Shown: piece after piece, positions 23,875-33,203 of the stretch
Layout: the number at the start of each line of letters is the position of its first letter
Position numbering within the stretch: the stretch's first letter is position 1
Assembly (NCBI RefSeq): GCF_000173075.1
Contig: NZ_ABVL01000030.1
Coordinates: 1-64,000 of the forward strand
Direction of reading: 5' to 3'
Source: Chthoniobacter flavus Ellin428
GTDB lineage: Bacteria; Verrucomicrobiota; Verrucomicrobiia; Chthoniobacterales; Chthoniobacteraceae
Length of the DNA stretch: 64,000 nt
Notes under the pieces: generated by a model
Seen by the model: the letters and a program-made list of their open reading frames with translations, nothing else
Database searches by the model: none
What the model was told of the DNA's origin: nothing
Made by a program: the position numbers and the translations under genes

Positions 23875-25164
23875 GTGAATTTTTCATTTGAAAAGAGCGG
23901 CATTCTCCCGCAAGCGGAGGACATGCCGATTCTTGCCCGCGCGCCACGGCCTTTGGCGCTGGATCTCACGCCCGCCGAAGTGGCCGCTGCCTGCGGGCAT
24001 CTGCCCGGGCGCGTCTTCTTCGATACGGCGCTGGAGGGGGGCGAGGCGGATCGTCTTTCGATCGTGACGGCCGAACCGCGCGAGGTCATTCGTGGCGATG
24101 GCGGCAATTGGGGGGCGTTGCAGGAAGCGGTGGGGCGCCGCGCGGGGGGGCCGCATTGCGACGATGGATTGCCGGCCGGCTTGGCCGCCGGTTTCGCGGA
24201 ATACGACGGCACCTACTGTTTTGGCATTTACGAGGACGTGCTCATTTTCCGCCACGCGGAACAGCGCTGGTACGAGGTGGGCGATTTCGCTTCGCGTTTG
24301 CGTCCCGGTGACGACGTACCGCAAGGGAGTGGCCCGGTTTTCGTTCCGCAAATGGCCCGCGAGACCTATTGCCAACGCGTCGCGCGCGCGCAGGAGTATA
24401 TCGCGGCCGGCGATATCTATCAGGTCAACCTCGCGCATCGCTTCGTCGCGGATTGGGAGGGAGACGCCTTCGCTTTGTACGAATCGCTCCGCCATTACTC
24501 GCCCGCGCCTTACGGGGCGTTCCTCGACCTCGATGGCCGGGCGATCCTTTCCACGTCACCGGAATCGTTCCTGAAAATTTCCGGTCGCGCCATCCGCACG
24601 CGTCCCATCAAGGGTACGCGCCCGCGCCGGGGGGAGGCGACCGCGGATGCGCTTTCGGCGTACGATCTGCGCTGTTCACCGAAGGAAACTGCCGAGTTGG
24701 TGATGATCACCGACCTGGAGCGGAACGACCTGGGGACGATCTGCGAATACGGCAGCGTGCAGGTGAAGGAACTGCTCAAGCTCGAGAGCTACGAGCACGT
24801 GTTTCATTTGGTTTCCACGGTCGAGGGGCGTCTGCGCGAGGAGATCGATCATGTCGCTGCTCTCCGCGCTTGTTTTCCGGGTGGCTCGATCACCGGCGCC
24901 CCCAAGAAGCGCGCCTGCGAAATCATCGCTGAACTCGAGCCGGAGCCGCGCGGCATTTACACCGGAGCGCTTGGCTGGTTTGGGTTCAACGGTGAGAGCC
25001 AGTTCAATATCGCCATCCGCTCGGTCATCGTGGAGAGCGGCAGCGCGCATTTCCATGTCGGTGCCGGCATCGTCGCGGATTCCGTGCCGGAGAAGGAATG
25101 GCAGGAAACGCTGGATAAGGCGGCGGGAATTTTACTCGCGGCGGAGCGCTTTGGCGAAGCTTAG
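23875..25164 (+). CDS. pabB: Aminodeoxychorismate synthase component I
   Basis: This is a chorismate-binding enzyme of 429 aa. The signature lysine of PabB is visible in RTRPIKGTRPRRG (about residue 244); anthranilate synthase has PIAGT instead. Other conserved blocks are ITDLERNDLG, PGGSITGAPKKRACEII, GIYTGALGWF, NIAIRS and VGAGIVADSVPEKEW. It makes 4-amino-4-deoxychorismate from chorismate for folate synthesis. The start is GTG 23875, with AAAGGGG about 9 nt upstream. An ATG at 23923 preceded by GCGGAGG only 2 nt away is a possible alternative that would shorten the protein by 16 residues. No pabA or pabC is adjacent. Confidence 0.92.
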   Translation: MNFSFEKSGILPQAEDMPILARAPRPLALDLTPAEVAAACGHLPGRVFFDTALEGGEADRLSIVTAEPREVIRGDGGNWGALQEAVGRRAGGPHCDDGLPAGLAAGFAEYDGTYCFGIYEDVLIFRHAEQRWYEVGDFASRLRPGDDVPQGSGPVFVPQMARETYCQRVARAQEYIAAGDIYQVNLAHRFVADWEGDAFALYESLRHYSPAPYGAFLDLDGRAILSTSPESFLKISGRAIRTRPIKGTRPRRGEATADALSAYDLRCSPKETAELVMITDLERNDLGTICEYGSVQVKELLKLESYEHVFHLVSTVEGRLREEIDHVAALRACFPGGSITGAPKKRACEIIAELEPEPRGIYTGALGWFGFNGESQFNIAIRSVIVESGSAHFHVGAGIVADSVPEKEWQETLDKAAGILLAAERFGEA

Positions 25165-25167
25165 ACT

Positions 25168-25216
25168 TCGCAAACATCCAACATCGAACATCCAACGCCC
25201 AACATCCAATGGATGG
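25168..25216. repeat. Degenerate heptamer repeat (AACATCC type)
   Basis: The sequence after pabB contains repeated AACATCC/AACATCG/AACGCCC units in 7-base phase. It is followed by CTATCAACC-type units near 25280-25310, similar to the repeats near 11.4 and 22.8 kb. It is the only structure in the 25165-25317 gap. Confidence 0.55.
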
Positions 25217-25317
25217 GACCGAACGTCATCGTTGATTGAATGTCGGGTGTTCTGTCTTCCCCTTCGCAAACCACCGGCGGCTATCAACCCTCAACTATCC
25301 ACTATCAACTGCCCCCT

Positions 25318-26700
25318 TCACACCCGCAGGAAAATCTTCCGCTGGTATAGGAACCGTGCGAAGAAGATGGCGATGCTGAGACTGATCAAGTCGATTACCA
25401 GATCACCGCAGCCGGAGGCGATGTGCGTGTCAAAGAAGTCCTGCACATCGCCGCCGGCAAAGCGCTCGGCCATGGTGTCGAAATTCAGCACCTGCGCGGC
25501 CACGTAGACGGTGAGCGCGTTGCAGCCAATCCAGATGAAAGGCTGGCACCATTTGCGCCACTGCTTCACGTCGACGATGTAATAAAAGAGCGCGAGCATC
25601 AGCGCGCTCCAGCCGGTGGCCACGAGGATAAAAGACGAGGTCCAGATGCGCTTGATCAATGGGAGGTCGATGGCCCAGACGCGGCCAAGAACGATGAACG
25701 CCACGCCCGCTCCCACCAGCCAGGCAATCTTTCGCCGCGGCAGGACTTTTTGGTTTTTCAGCAGCAGCCCGGCCACGGCGCCGAAAAGCGAGAGGGCGAT
25801 CGAAGGGATCGTGCTGAGCAGGCCTTCGTTGATGAAATAGAACTGCGCCTTCCGGCCGGGCATGTAGAGAAAGTCGACGTAGTTGGCCAGGTTGCGATAT
25901 TCCTCGTAAAGGCCATGGACGCGTTCCGGGACGGCGGCGGCAATGGCCGCGGGTGAATCCGAGCCGATCCGCTCGGCGATTTCCTCCACCACCGGCTTGC
26001 GCAATTGCAGATCTGGGAAAGGGACAAAAGCCAGCAGCGCCCAATAGCCGATGAGCAATGCCGCCGCAGCCGCGAGCAGCCCGCGCGTGCTGCGGATGAA
26101 AGTGTAGATGAGCGCCGCCGCCAGGTAGCACAGCGCAATGCGCGGCAGCACCCCGCCGAGTTGCACATTCGGCCAGGGCTTCATGAACCCGCCATAATAG
26201 AGTACGCCCAGAGCGAAGAGCAGCACGCTGCGGCGCGCCACGCGCGTGAGGACCTGGGCCTTCCCTCCGGTCGCGAGCGCCTTGTCGAGCGAGAAGACGA
26301 TCGAGATGCCGATGATGAACAGGAACAGCGGAAAGATGACGTCGTAACAGTGGAGCCCTTTCCAGTGGACGTGTTTGAACTGCCAGGCGAGCCCCGCGGT
26401 AAACGGGGTGCGGCACATCTTATCGAGCGACTGGATGACCGCGCCGGCGCCCACGATCCAAAACATGTCGAACCCGCGCAAGGCGTCCAGGGAGACGAGC
26501 CGCCCGGCGGGTTGGCCGGTCTCCGGTGAGACCGGGACGTTCGGAGAGGGAATCTGGGCTACTTCCTCGAGACTGGCGCCGCTGGCGGCATCGAGGTTCG
26601 CCTTGGCAAAGATTCGGGCGTGGTCAGACACGGGGAGGGGGGACGGATGGGACTTGGGCGGGCGAGCGCTCAATGTGCCGCCGCTTACTTTCGCTGGCAA
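25318..26700 (-). CDS. DUF5009/HGSNAT-like membrane acyltransferase
   Basis: The 460-aa polytopic protein has about 10-11 hydrophobic helices. The family signature LVSLDALRGFDMFWIVGAGA lies near residue 67. It is followed by HVHWKGLHCYDVIFPLFLFI, with the His/Asp region thought to be important in heparan-alpha-glucosaminide N-acetyltransferase relatives, then RVARRSVLLFALGVLYYGGF and GVLPRIALCYLAAAL. These enzymes move an acetyl group across the membrane to a sugar amine. In Verrucomicrobia and Planctomycetes they are common in glycan-degradation settings. The N-terminal 65 residues are Ser/Pro-rich, so a later start is possible. It is divergent from kaiC. Confidence 0.85.
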   Translation of the reverse strand: MPAKVSGGTLSARPPKSHPSPLPVSDHARIFAKANLDAASGASLEEVAQIPSPNVPVSPETGQPAGRLVSLDALRGFDMFWIVGAGAVIQSLDKMCRTPFTAGLAWQFKHVHWKGLHCYDVIFPLFLFIIGISIVFSLDKALATGGKAQVLTRVARRSVLLFALGVLYYGGFMKPWPNVQLGGVLPRIALCYLAAALIYTFIRSTRGLLAAAAALLIGYWALLAFVPFPDLQLRKPVVEEIAERIGSDSPAAIAAAVPERVHGLYEEYRNLANYVDFLYMPGRKAQFYFINEGLLSTIPSIALSLFGAVAGLLLKNQKVLPRRKIAWLVGAGVAFIVLGRVWAIDLPLIKRIWTSSFILVATGWSALMLALFYYIVDVKQWRKWCQPFIWIGCNALTVYVAAQVLNFDTMAERFAGGDVQDFFDTHIASGCGDLVIDLISLSIAIFFARFLYQRKIFLRV

Positions 26701-26825
26701 CCAGCGAAATCGGCGCCCGCTTTCGCGATGCTAGTTGGGCTGCAACGCGGCGATTTTGCCCATCCCGCAAAACTACATACATCCACCTACGCCCACGTTG
26801 ACGAAAGCGCGGAGACCAAGCCAGA

Positions 26826-28584
26826 ATGAAACCGTCGATGCACGCCAAGCGCCCCCCAGCCGTTTCCCGTTCCAAACCGCGTCCCCTTGCTCAATTGAAG
26901 AAGGCTCCGACAGGGATCGCGGGGTTCGACGAAGTGACCTTGGGTGGCGTGCCGGAGGGACGGCCGACTCTGGTGTGCGGCTCCGCCGGTTGCGGTAAGT
27001 CCCTTTTCGGCGTCGAGTTCCTCATCCGGGGCGCGGTCCAGTACGGAGAGCCGGGCGTGCTCATGACTTTTGAGGAAACGGAGGACGACATCCGGAAGAA
27101 CGTGGCGTCGCTGGGGTTCGACGTGGAGAAACTGATCGCGCAGAAGAAGCTTTATATCGACTTCGTCCGCGTCGATCGCGCCGAGATTGACGAAAACGGC
27201 GAGTACGATCTCGAGGGAATTTTCGTCCGCCTTGCGCATGCCATCCATACCGTCGGAGCGAAGCGCGTGATGCTCGATACCATCGAGACGCTGTTCTCCG
27301 GCTTTTCCAACCAGGCGATCCTGCGTTCCGAGCTGCGGCGGCTCTTTGGCTGGCTGAAGGACCGGAACCTCACGACGGTTATCACCGGGGAACGTGGGGA
27401 TGGCAGCCTCACCCGCCAGGGATTGGAAGAATATGTGTCGGACTGTGTGATCCTGCTGGACCACCGCGTCACCGGCCAGATCTCCACGCGTCGCATGCGT
27501 GTCGTGAAGTATCGCGGCTCTACCCACGGGACGAACGAGTATCCGTTCCTCATCGATGAACAGGGCATCTCCGTCCTGCCGATCACCGCCTCGGGCATGG
27601 ACTATCCTGTCTCGAATGCGCGGATTTCCAGCGGGATTGCCGAACTGGACGACATGCTGGATGGAAAGGGTTATTTCCGCGGCAGCACCGTCATGGTCAC
27701 CGGCACCGCCGGGACCGGCAAGAGCAGTGTGGCGGCGCACCTCGCGGAGGCGGCCTGCCAGCGCGGCGAACGCTGCATGTATTTTTCTTTCGAGGAATCA
27801 CCCGCGCAGATCGTGCGCAACATGCGATCCGTGGGCATCCATCTTCAGCCGCATGTCGATCGCCACCTGCTCCAATTTCATTCCGCGCGACCGACCATGC
27901 ACGGGCTCGAGATGCACTTGGTGAAGATGCACAAGATGATCGAAGCCTTTCAGCCCAAGGTGGTGATCGTCGATCCGATTTCGAACCTCCAGTCAGCGGG
28001 ATCCCTCGATGACTCCACCAGCATGCTCGTGCGGTTGATCGACTTCCTGCGGAAGAAGCAGATCACCGCCTTTTTCGTCTCGCTGGCTTCGGCCGGCAGC
28101 GCTTCGACGGAAATGACCGACGAGGGGATGAGTTCGCTGGTCGATACCTGGCTGCTGGTGCGTGACATCGAACTCGGGGGCGAGCGAAATCGCGCGCTTT
28201 ACGTCCTGAAATCCCGCGGTATGGCGCATTCGAACCAGGTGCGCGAATTTCTCATTACCTCCAGGGGCATTCGACTCCGGCCCCGCGTATCTTGGGCCCT
28301 CCGGGGTGCTCACGGGTTCGGCGCGGCTCAGCCAGGAGGCACGCGACGAGGCGGAGATTCGGATGGTCAAGGAAGAGTCGGAGCGCAAGCAAATGGCGCT
28401 CGAACACCGCCGCAAGGCGATTGAGGCGCAGGTCGAGGCGCTGCGTGCCCAATTCAAGTCCGAAGAAGAAGAATTTGAAAGAGCTGCCCTGAGCGCGAAG
28501 TTGCACAGCGACCTCCTCGCTGTGGAGCGTGCGGCCATGGCGAAAAGCCGTCGATCGACCAAAAGCAACGGAAAGAAGGCCTAA
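26826..28584 (+). CDS. kaiC: KaiC-family ATPase/autokinase (one-base frame change near 28281)
   Basis: Two RecA-like domains are visible. CI has Walker A GSAGCGKS (residues 52-59) and the catalytic Glu pair in TFEETEDD. CII has Walker A GTAGTGKS (293-300), the pair in FEESPAQ, and Walker B VVIVDPIS. The region EMTDEGMSSLVDTWLL aligns with the cyanobacterial phosphosite block EITDSHISTITDTIIL: T426 is kept, and S431-T432 becomes Ser-Ser. The in-frame stop is at 28424, but after RGIRLRP the protein-like sequence continues in the next frame (AYLGPSGVLTGSARLSQEAR). The shift is explained by one extra C in the CCCC run 28281-28284. That frame then gives a charged coiled-coil tail to 28584, for about 585 aa in total. 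It is the first gene of the kai operon. Confidence 0.9.
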
Positions 28585-29052
28585 ATGAAAGCTACCAAAG
28601 CCAAGCCGCCCACCTCCAAAGCCAAAGCCGCGGCCAGGAAGAAATCCGCGTCCACCGCCGCGACCGGGAAAAAGCCCGCCGGCCCGGCGAAGACGACCCG
28701 GAGCAAGCCCTCCAAATCGGGGCTGAAGCGACCAGCGGGTGGTCAGGCCGGCAAGACCGGCAAAACGGCCGAGGAACGGTGGAACCTCCGGCTCTACGTT
28801 GCCGGCCAGACGCCGCGTTCGCTGACCGCCTTTGCCAATCTCAAGCGCCTGTGTGAGGAACGCCTGCCGGGACGTTATCTCATCGAAGTGGTCGACCTCG
28901 TCAGCCATCCCCAACTGGCGCAGAGCGACCAAATCATCGCCCTCCCCACACTCGTGCGTAAATTGCCGGAGCCGATCAAGCGCGTGGTCGGCGATTTGTC
29001 GAATATCGAACGTGTGCTGGTCGGCATCGACCTGGCTGCCGTGGAAGGTTGA
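28585..29052 (+). CDS. kaiB: KaiB-family protein with Lys/Ala-rich N-terminal tail (first copy)
   Basis: The ATG immediately follows the kaiC tail stop codon (28582-28584). Residues 1-62 are a Lys/Ala/Pro-rich disordered tail. The rest is a full KaiB fold: LRLYVAGQTPRSLTAF, GRYLIEVVDLVSHPQLAQSD, IIALPTLVRKLPEPIKRVVG and DLSNIERVLVGIDL align closely with cyanobacterial KaiB. KaiB is a thioredoxin-like, fold-switching partner that binds KaiC CI. The total length (155 aa) exceeds the usual roughly 100 because of the tail, which could bind nucleic acid or simply be a linker. Confidence 0.92.
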   Translation: MKATKAKPPTSKAKAAARKKSASTAATGKKPAGPAKTTRSKPSKSGLKRPAGGQAGKTGKTAEERWNLRLYVAGQTPRSLTAFANLKRLCEERLPGRYLIEVVDLVSHPQLAQSDQIIALPTLVRKLPEPIKRVVGDLSNIERVLVGIDLAAVEG

Positions 29053-29069
29053 ATTGGAGGATGCACGCC

Positions 29070-29495
29070 ATGGGTGCCAAAAAAACGGTTAAAAAGCCTG
29101 CGAAAAAGTCCGGGCCAAAGCGTGCGCCGATCGATTCTTCCGCGGAGTTTGAAAAGCTTTTGCGACAGGCCGCGAATGGCCAGCGGTTCGTGCTGCGGCT
29201 GTATGTCACCGGCAGCACCGTGCGCTCGAGCCATGCGGTGGCGAATGTGCGCTCGCTTTGCGAGGAATATCTCCCCGGGCGCTACGACCTGGAAGTGGTG
29301 GACATTTACCAGCAGCCGAGTGAGGCAGCGAAGGATCAAGTGATTGCCGCCCCCACGCTGATCAAAGAATTGCCCACGCCGGTCAAGCGCCTCATCGGCG
29401 ATCTTTCGGACCGCGACAAGGTCATCGTCGGACTGAACCTGGCCGGTGGTGGCGATCGGCCGAAATCCACCGAAACTCATTGGGCGAAGCTGTGA
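29070..29495 (+). CDS. kaiB: KaiB-family protein (second copy)
   Basis: The start ATG at 29070 has GGAGG 9 nt upstream. An ATG at 29061 is too close to that site. The 141-aa protein has a Lys-rich tail (KKTVKKPAKKSGPKR), then FVLRLYVTGSTVRSSHAVAN, then YDLEVVDIYQQPSEAAKDQV, APTLIKELPTPVKRLIGD and LSDRDKVIVGLNL, clearly KaiB. It is not a recent duplicate of the first copy, since the sequences differ throughout. Its stop overlaps the kinase start (GTGA), showing translational coupling. Two kaiB copies with one kaiC suggest division of labour, such as one for KaiC binding and one for kinase signalling. Confidence 0.92.
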   Translation: MGAKKTVKKPAKKSGPKRAPIDSSAEFEKLLRQAANGQRFVLRLYVTGSTVRSSHAVANVRSLCEEYLPGRYDLEVVDIYQQPSEAAKDQVIAAPTLIKELPTPVKRLIGDLSDRDKVIVGLNLAGGGDRPKSTETHWAKL

Positions 29496-31340
29496 AAACG
29501 CGCCTCAAAAAGAAGCCGCCGGTGAAAGCGACACGCGGAGCTAAAAAAGCCTCCGCGCACCGGCCGTCGAGCGCGGCGAAGCGGAAGCAGCCATCGAAAA
29601 AGCCGAGCCGGAAGACGCCTTCTCGTTCGGCGAAGAAAACACCGGTGGCGAAAAAGAAACAGGCCACGGAGGGGCCGGCGGGAGCGGGCGGACACTGGGT
29701 GAGCCAGGAGGAATTGGATCGGGTGCGAGACCGCCTGCGAGAAGCGCAGGAAACGCTCGATGCCATCCGCACCGGCGAAGTGGATGCCGTGGTGGTCAGC
29801 GGTCCGAATGGCAGCCAGGTCTACAGCTTGAGCAGCGTCGAGCAGCCCTACCGCGTTTACGTCGAGCACATGCAGGAAGGAGCGGTCACCATTTCCGCCG
29901 ATGGTGTGATCCTGTATGCCAACCAGCGTTTTGCCGGGATGCTGAAAATGCCGTTGGAGCGGGTCATCGGTTCACACGCCGCCGACCACCTGCCCGAGTC
30001 GGCCCGTGACGGTGATCTCGAGCGTGATCCGGGACGGTCACGATGTCGTGAAGCACGAGTGCCAGTTGCAGTGCGGGGAGGGCAGTGTGTTGCCGGTCCA
30101 CCTGGCTGCGAGTGTGTTGCCGCAGGAGGATCAGATCGTCATTTGCCTCGTGGTGACGGACCTTTCGCTGCAGCGCGGGCAGGAGGAACTGCGGATGGCG
30201 AAGGAAGTGGCCGAGCGGGCCAACGTGGCCAAGGACAGTTTTCTCGCGGCGTTGAGCCACGAGTTGCGTACGCCGCTCACTCCGGCACTCATGTCTTTGC
30301 TCGCCTTGGAGCGTGAGGAAGGCCTGCCCGAATTTGTCCGCGCCGAACTCGCGATGATCCGGCGTAACATCGAGCTGGAAACGCGCTTGATCGATGACTT
30401 GCTCGATCTGACGCGCATCGCCAACGGCAAACTCGAGCTGCATACTGCGGCGGTCGACCTGCACGCGATCCTCGCTCGCGCGGTGGAGATTTGTCGCCCG
30501 GCGATCGATGCCAAGCAGCAGCGGCTCGTCTTGCACTTGCACGCCCAGCAGACTGGCTCCGTCGGCGATGCAGTGCGGCTGCAGCAGGTGCTTTGGAATC
30601 TCTTGCGCAACGCGGTGAAGTTTACGCCGACCGGCGGGACGATCAACGTGACGAGCGAAAACCTGGATGGCGGGATGTTGCAATTTGAAGTGCGCGATAC
30701 GGGCATCGGCTTCGAGCCCGAAGCGGAGTCGAAACTGTTTCAGGCTTTCGAGCAGAGCGGCCGCGGCATTACGCGGCAGTTCGGCGGGCTGGGGCTTGGG
30801 CTCACGATTAGTCGCTCCATCGTCGAGGCGCACGGAGGAACGATTTATGGCCGCAGCGACGGTCCGGGAAGCGGCGCGGTTTTCACGGTGACGCTTCCCC
30901 TCCGGAATGGCGCCGTGTCGAAACCGGTTCGACCGGCGGCTGCGGACGGAGTGTTGGAGTCTCGCCGCGGGCTGGAAATCTTGATCGTGGAAGATCACAT
31001 GGATACCCGGACCACTTTGCAGCGCCTGCTCGAACGGCGTGGTTACAAGGTGACGGCAGCCACTTCGGCGGAAGAAGCGCTCGCCGCCGCTGGCGCGGCG
31101 CAGTTCGATCTCGTGATCAGCGACCTCGGGTTGCCGGATATGACGGGCAATGAATTGATGGCGCTATTGCGGGACCGGCACGGGCTGCTGGGAATTGCGG
31201 TCAGCGGTTACGGCATGGAGGAAGACGTCAATCGCAGCCGCGACGCTGGGTTCGTCCATCACCTTACCAAGCCGATTCAGCTCGATCGCCTGACCGAGTT
31301 GATTGCGACGACCTTGGAAAAGGTCGCGGTTGCCCGCTGA
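29492..31340 (+). CDS. Hybrid sensor histidine kinase (PAS-HisKA-HATPase-REC), frame change near 30002
   Basis: GTG 29492 overlaps the kaiB stop (GTGA). The N-terminus is a Lys-rich tail like those of the KaiB proteins (KTRLKKKPPVKATRGAKKAS). A coiled coil (ELDRVRDRLREAQETLDAIR) and a PAS domain (EHMQEGAVTISADGVILYAN) follow. The frame from 29492 would end at 30316 in Arg/Gly-rich nonsense. The real continuation is in the frame opening at 30006 (VTVISSVIRDGHDV), consistent with one extra C in GGCCCGTG around 30002. That part gives HisKA (AALSHELRTPLTP), HATPase motifs (NLLRNAVKFTP, DTGIGF, GGLGLGLTIS) and a C-terminal REC domain (LVISDLGLPD ... TKPIQ). About 615 aa in total. It probably relays the KaiC/KaiB state, although no KaiB-like sensor domain of SasA type is present. 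Confidence 0.88.
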
Positions 31341-31454
31341 GGGCGGTGGTAGGGATTTAAACGCTGAGCCGCAACAAAGATCCACCCATTTAAAGAAGCG
31401 TTGGAGGGCACCGCGCCGGCGGTGCGGAAAGAACGTGTTCAGACGGAAAACGCC

Positions 31455-32237
31455 TTACTTCTTAAGTTTGTCGTCCTTCCCGTCCTTCGGACCAAAAGTG
31501 ATTTGCAGGCCCAGATAACCTTGAAATTGTGATTGGCCCTGCACCGAGTGCCCGGCTGAAAAGAGAATATGATAGGTGTCAGAGAGGTCCAGGGTGCCGC
31601 CGGCATTGAGCACGGTCGAGGTGCCCAGGCCTTCCCCGCTAGGGGTGTGAAACTGGATTTCCATACCGGCGGTGAAGTTCTTGGTGATCTTGCGTTGCAC
31701 TTCCCAGCCCAGAAACAAGTAGTCGCGGTTGCCGGGACCAGGATTGAACCAGTAACCACCGCCGCCGTAGGTCGCCCAATCACCGAAGTTTTTCTGCAAC
31801 CAAACCGGGAGATAGACCTGCGCCTTGCCATTGCCCAAATCTTCGTTTCGGTTTCCGGTGGGCAACTCGATGGCCGGGTAAATCGCAATTTCCGGGCGGT
31901 GATCAGTTTCGTGCAGGAAGCGGTATTTGACGCCGAGCTCCGTATCGCCGTAGCCGAAATGGGCGGGTTCGCCCGGCGCGTTGTTGTAGGTGTTCGACAC
32001 GAGCAGGTGCAGTTGCACGTCGGGGACCACACCATAATTGATCTCCATGTGCGGGCTCGTCCCGGACCAGCCGCCCACGTCGCGGAATTGCTGTGTCGCC
32101 AGGATGATTTCCCAGTGACGGTAGTCCACCGGCTCAGGATCATCGGTTAGAAACGGCGGGCCGGCCTGCGCAGTCCGGACGAGCGCGAAGAGCGCGAGGC
32201 CAATGAAAAAGCAGGAACGGAGTTTCGGTCGCGGCAT
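31455..32237 (-). CDS. Outer-membrane beta-barrel protein, paralog A
   Basis: ATG 32237 gives a signal peptide (MPRPKLRSCFFIGLALFALVRTAQA). The 260-aa product begins GPPFLTDDPEPVDYRHWEI. It has alternating aromatic/polar strands (LGVKYRFLHETD, YGGGGYWFNPGPGNRDYLF) and ends GYLGLQITFGPK with a Lys-rich tail. The pattern resembles Phenol_MetA_deg/transporter-type outer-membrane barrels. It is a close paralog of the next gene (upstream on the minus strand), so a tandem duplication is likely. The ligand is unknown. Confidence 0.8.
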   Translation of the reverse strand: MPRPKLRSCFFIGLALFALVRTAQAGPPFLTDDPEPVDYRHWEIILATQQFRDVGGWSGTSPHMEINYGVVPDVQLHLLVSNTYNNAPGEPAHFGYGDTELGVKYRFLHETDHRPEIAIYPAIELPTGNRNEDLGNGKAQVYLPVWLQKNFGDWATYGGGGYWFNPGPGNRDYLFLGWEVQRKITKNFTAGMEIQFHTPSGEGLGTSTVLNAGGTLDLSDTYHILFSAGHSVQGQSQFQGYLGLQITFGPKDGKDDKLKK

Positions 32238-32387
32238 GTCGTGCGGGTTAATAGCCAGAGCGAGGAAGCCCGTCGAGTCCACTTGCGGATTCGACCGGCA
32301 ACCCAGAATCGATGGCATAGGTCAATGCGCGCGTATTGTGCGCGGGCCGTCGCGATTAATCGCGTCTGGCGCTACGCGGCTCTCCCG

Positions 32388-33185
32388 TTATTTCTTCGAC
32401 TTGCCGTCTTTATCGTCCTTCTCCTCCTTCGGCCCAAAGGTGATTTGGAAGGCGAGATAGCCTTGGAATTCCGACGGACCCTGGACGGTGTGGCCGGCGG
32501 AAAAGAGGATGTGATAGGTATCCGAAAGGTCCCAGATGCCACCGGCGTTGAGCGCGGTCGAGGTATGGCCATCGACGCTGTCCGGGGTGCGGAATTGGAT
32601 TTCCATGCCCGCCGTGAAGGACTCGGTGATTTTGCGCTGCACTTCCCAGCCGGCATACCAGTAGTCGCGATTGCCCGGGCCGGGGTTGAACCAGTAGCCG
32701 CCGCCACCGTAGGTCGTCCAGTTACCGAATTTCTTCTGCAGCCAGATCGGCAGAAAGACCTGGGCTTTCTCCGTGCTCAAGCCTTCGGCGCGATTCATCG
32801 TGGGCACTTCGACGAGTGGGAAGAAGCCGACCTGCGGGATGCTATCGGTCTCGTGAAGGAAGCGATATTTCACGCCGAGCTCGATGTTGCCGATGCCGAA
32901 GTGGGCGGGTTCGCCGGGCGCTTTGTTGTAGGCCAGCGGGGTGATGACGTGGAGTTGGACGTCGGGGATGACGCCGTAGTTGATCTCGAGATGCGGCGCG
33001 GTGCCGGACCAGCCATCGGCATTGTGAAATTGCTGGGTGGCGAGCATCACTTCCCAGTGGCGGTATTCCACCGGTTCGGGATCGTCCGTGACGAAGGGCG
33101 GTCCGGCGTGAGCGGTGCCGGCGAGCGACGCGGTCAGAATCGCGAGGCCGGTGAGAAGGGGAAAGCGTTGGGTAGAAGGAAGCAT
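32388..33185 (-). CDS. Outer-membrane beta-barrel protein, paralog B
   Basis: The 265-aa protein has a signal peptide (LLTGLAILTASLAGTAHA) and shares nearly every block with its neighbour: GPPFVTDDPEPVEYRHWEV, APHLEINYGVIPDVQLHV, GVKYRFLHETD, YGGGGYWFNPGPGNRDYWY and ITFGPKEEKDD. It lies 150 bp from paralog A. The preceding genes on the same strand (two small membrane proteins and a PadR regulator) suggest one regulated envelope unit. Confidence 0.8.
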   Translation of the reverse strand: MLPSTQRFPLLTGLAILTASLAGTAHAGPPFVTDDPEPVEYRHWEVMLATQQFHNADGWSGTAPHLEINYGVIPDVQLHVITPLAYNKAPGEPAHFGIGNIELGVKYRFLHETDSIPQVGFFPLVEVPTMNRAEGLSTEKAQVFLPIWLQKKFGNWTTYGGGGYWFNPGPGNRDYWYAGWEVQRKITESFTAGMEIQFRTPDSVDGHTSTALNAGGIWDLSDTYHILFSAGHTVQGPSEFQGYLAFQITFGPKEEKDDKDGKSKK

Positions 33186-33203
33186 AGGTGGGTGTGTTGG
33201 CGA

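Noticed and set aside
28275..28300. Programmed ribosomal frameshift in kaiC
   Set aside because: There is no slippery heptamer or downstream pseudoknot, and similar breaks occur in many unrelated genes nearby.
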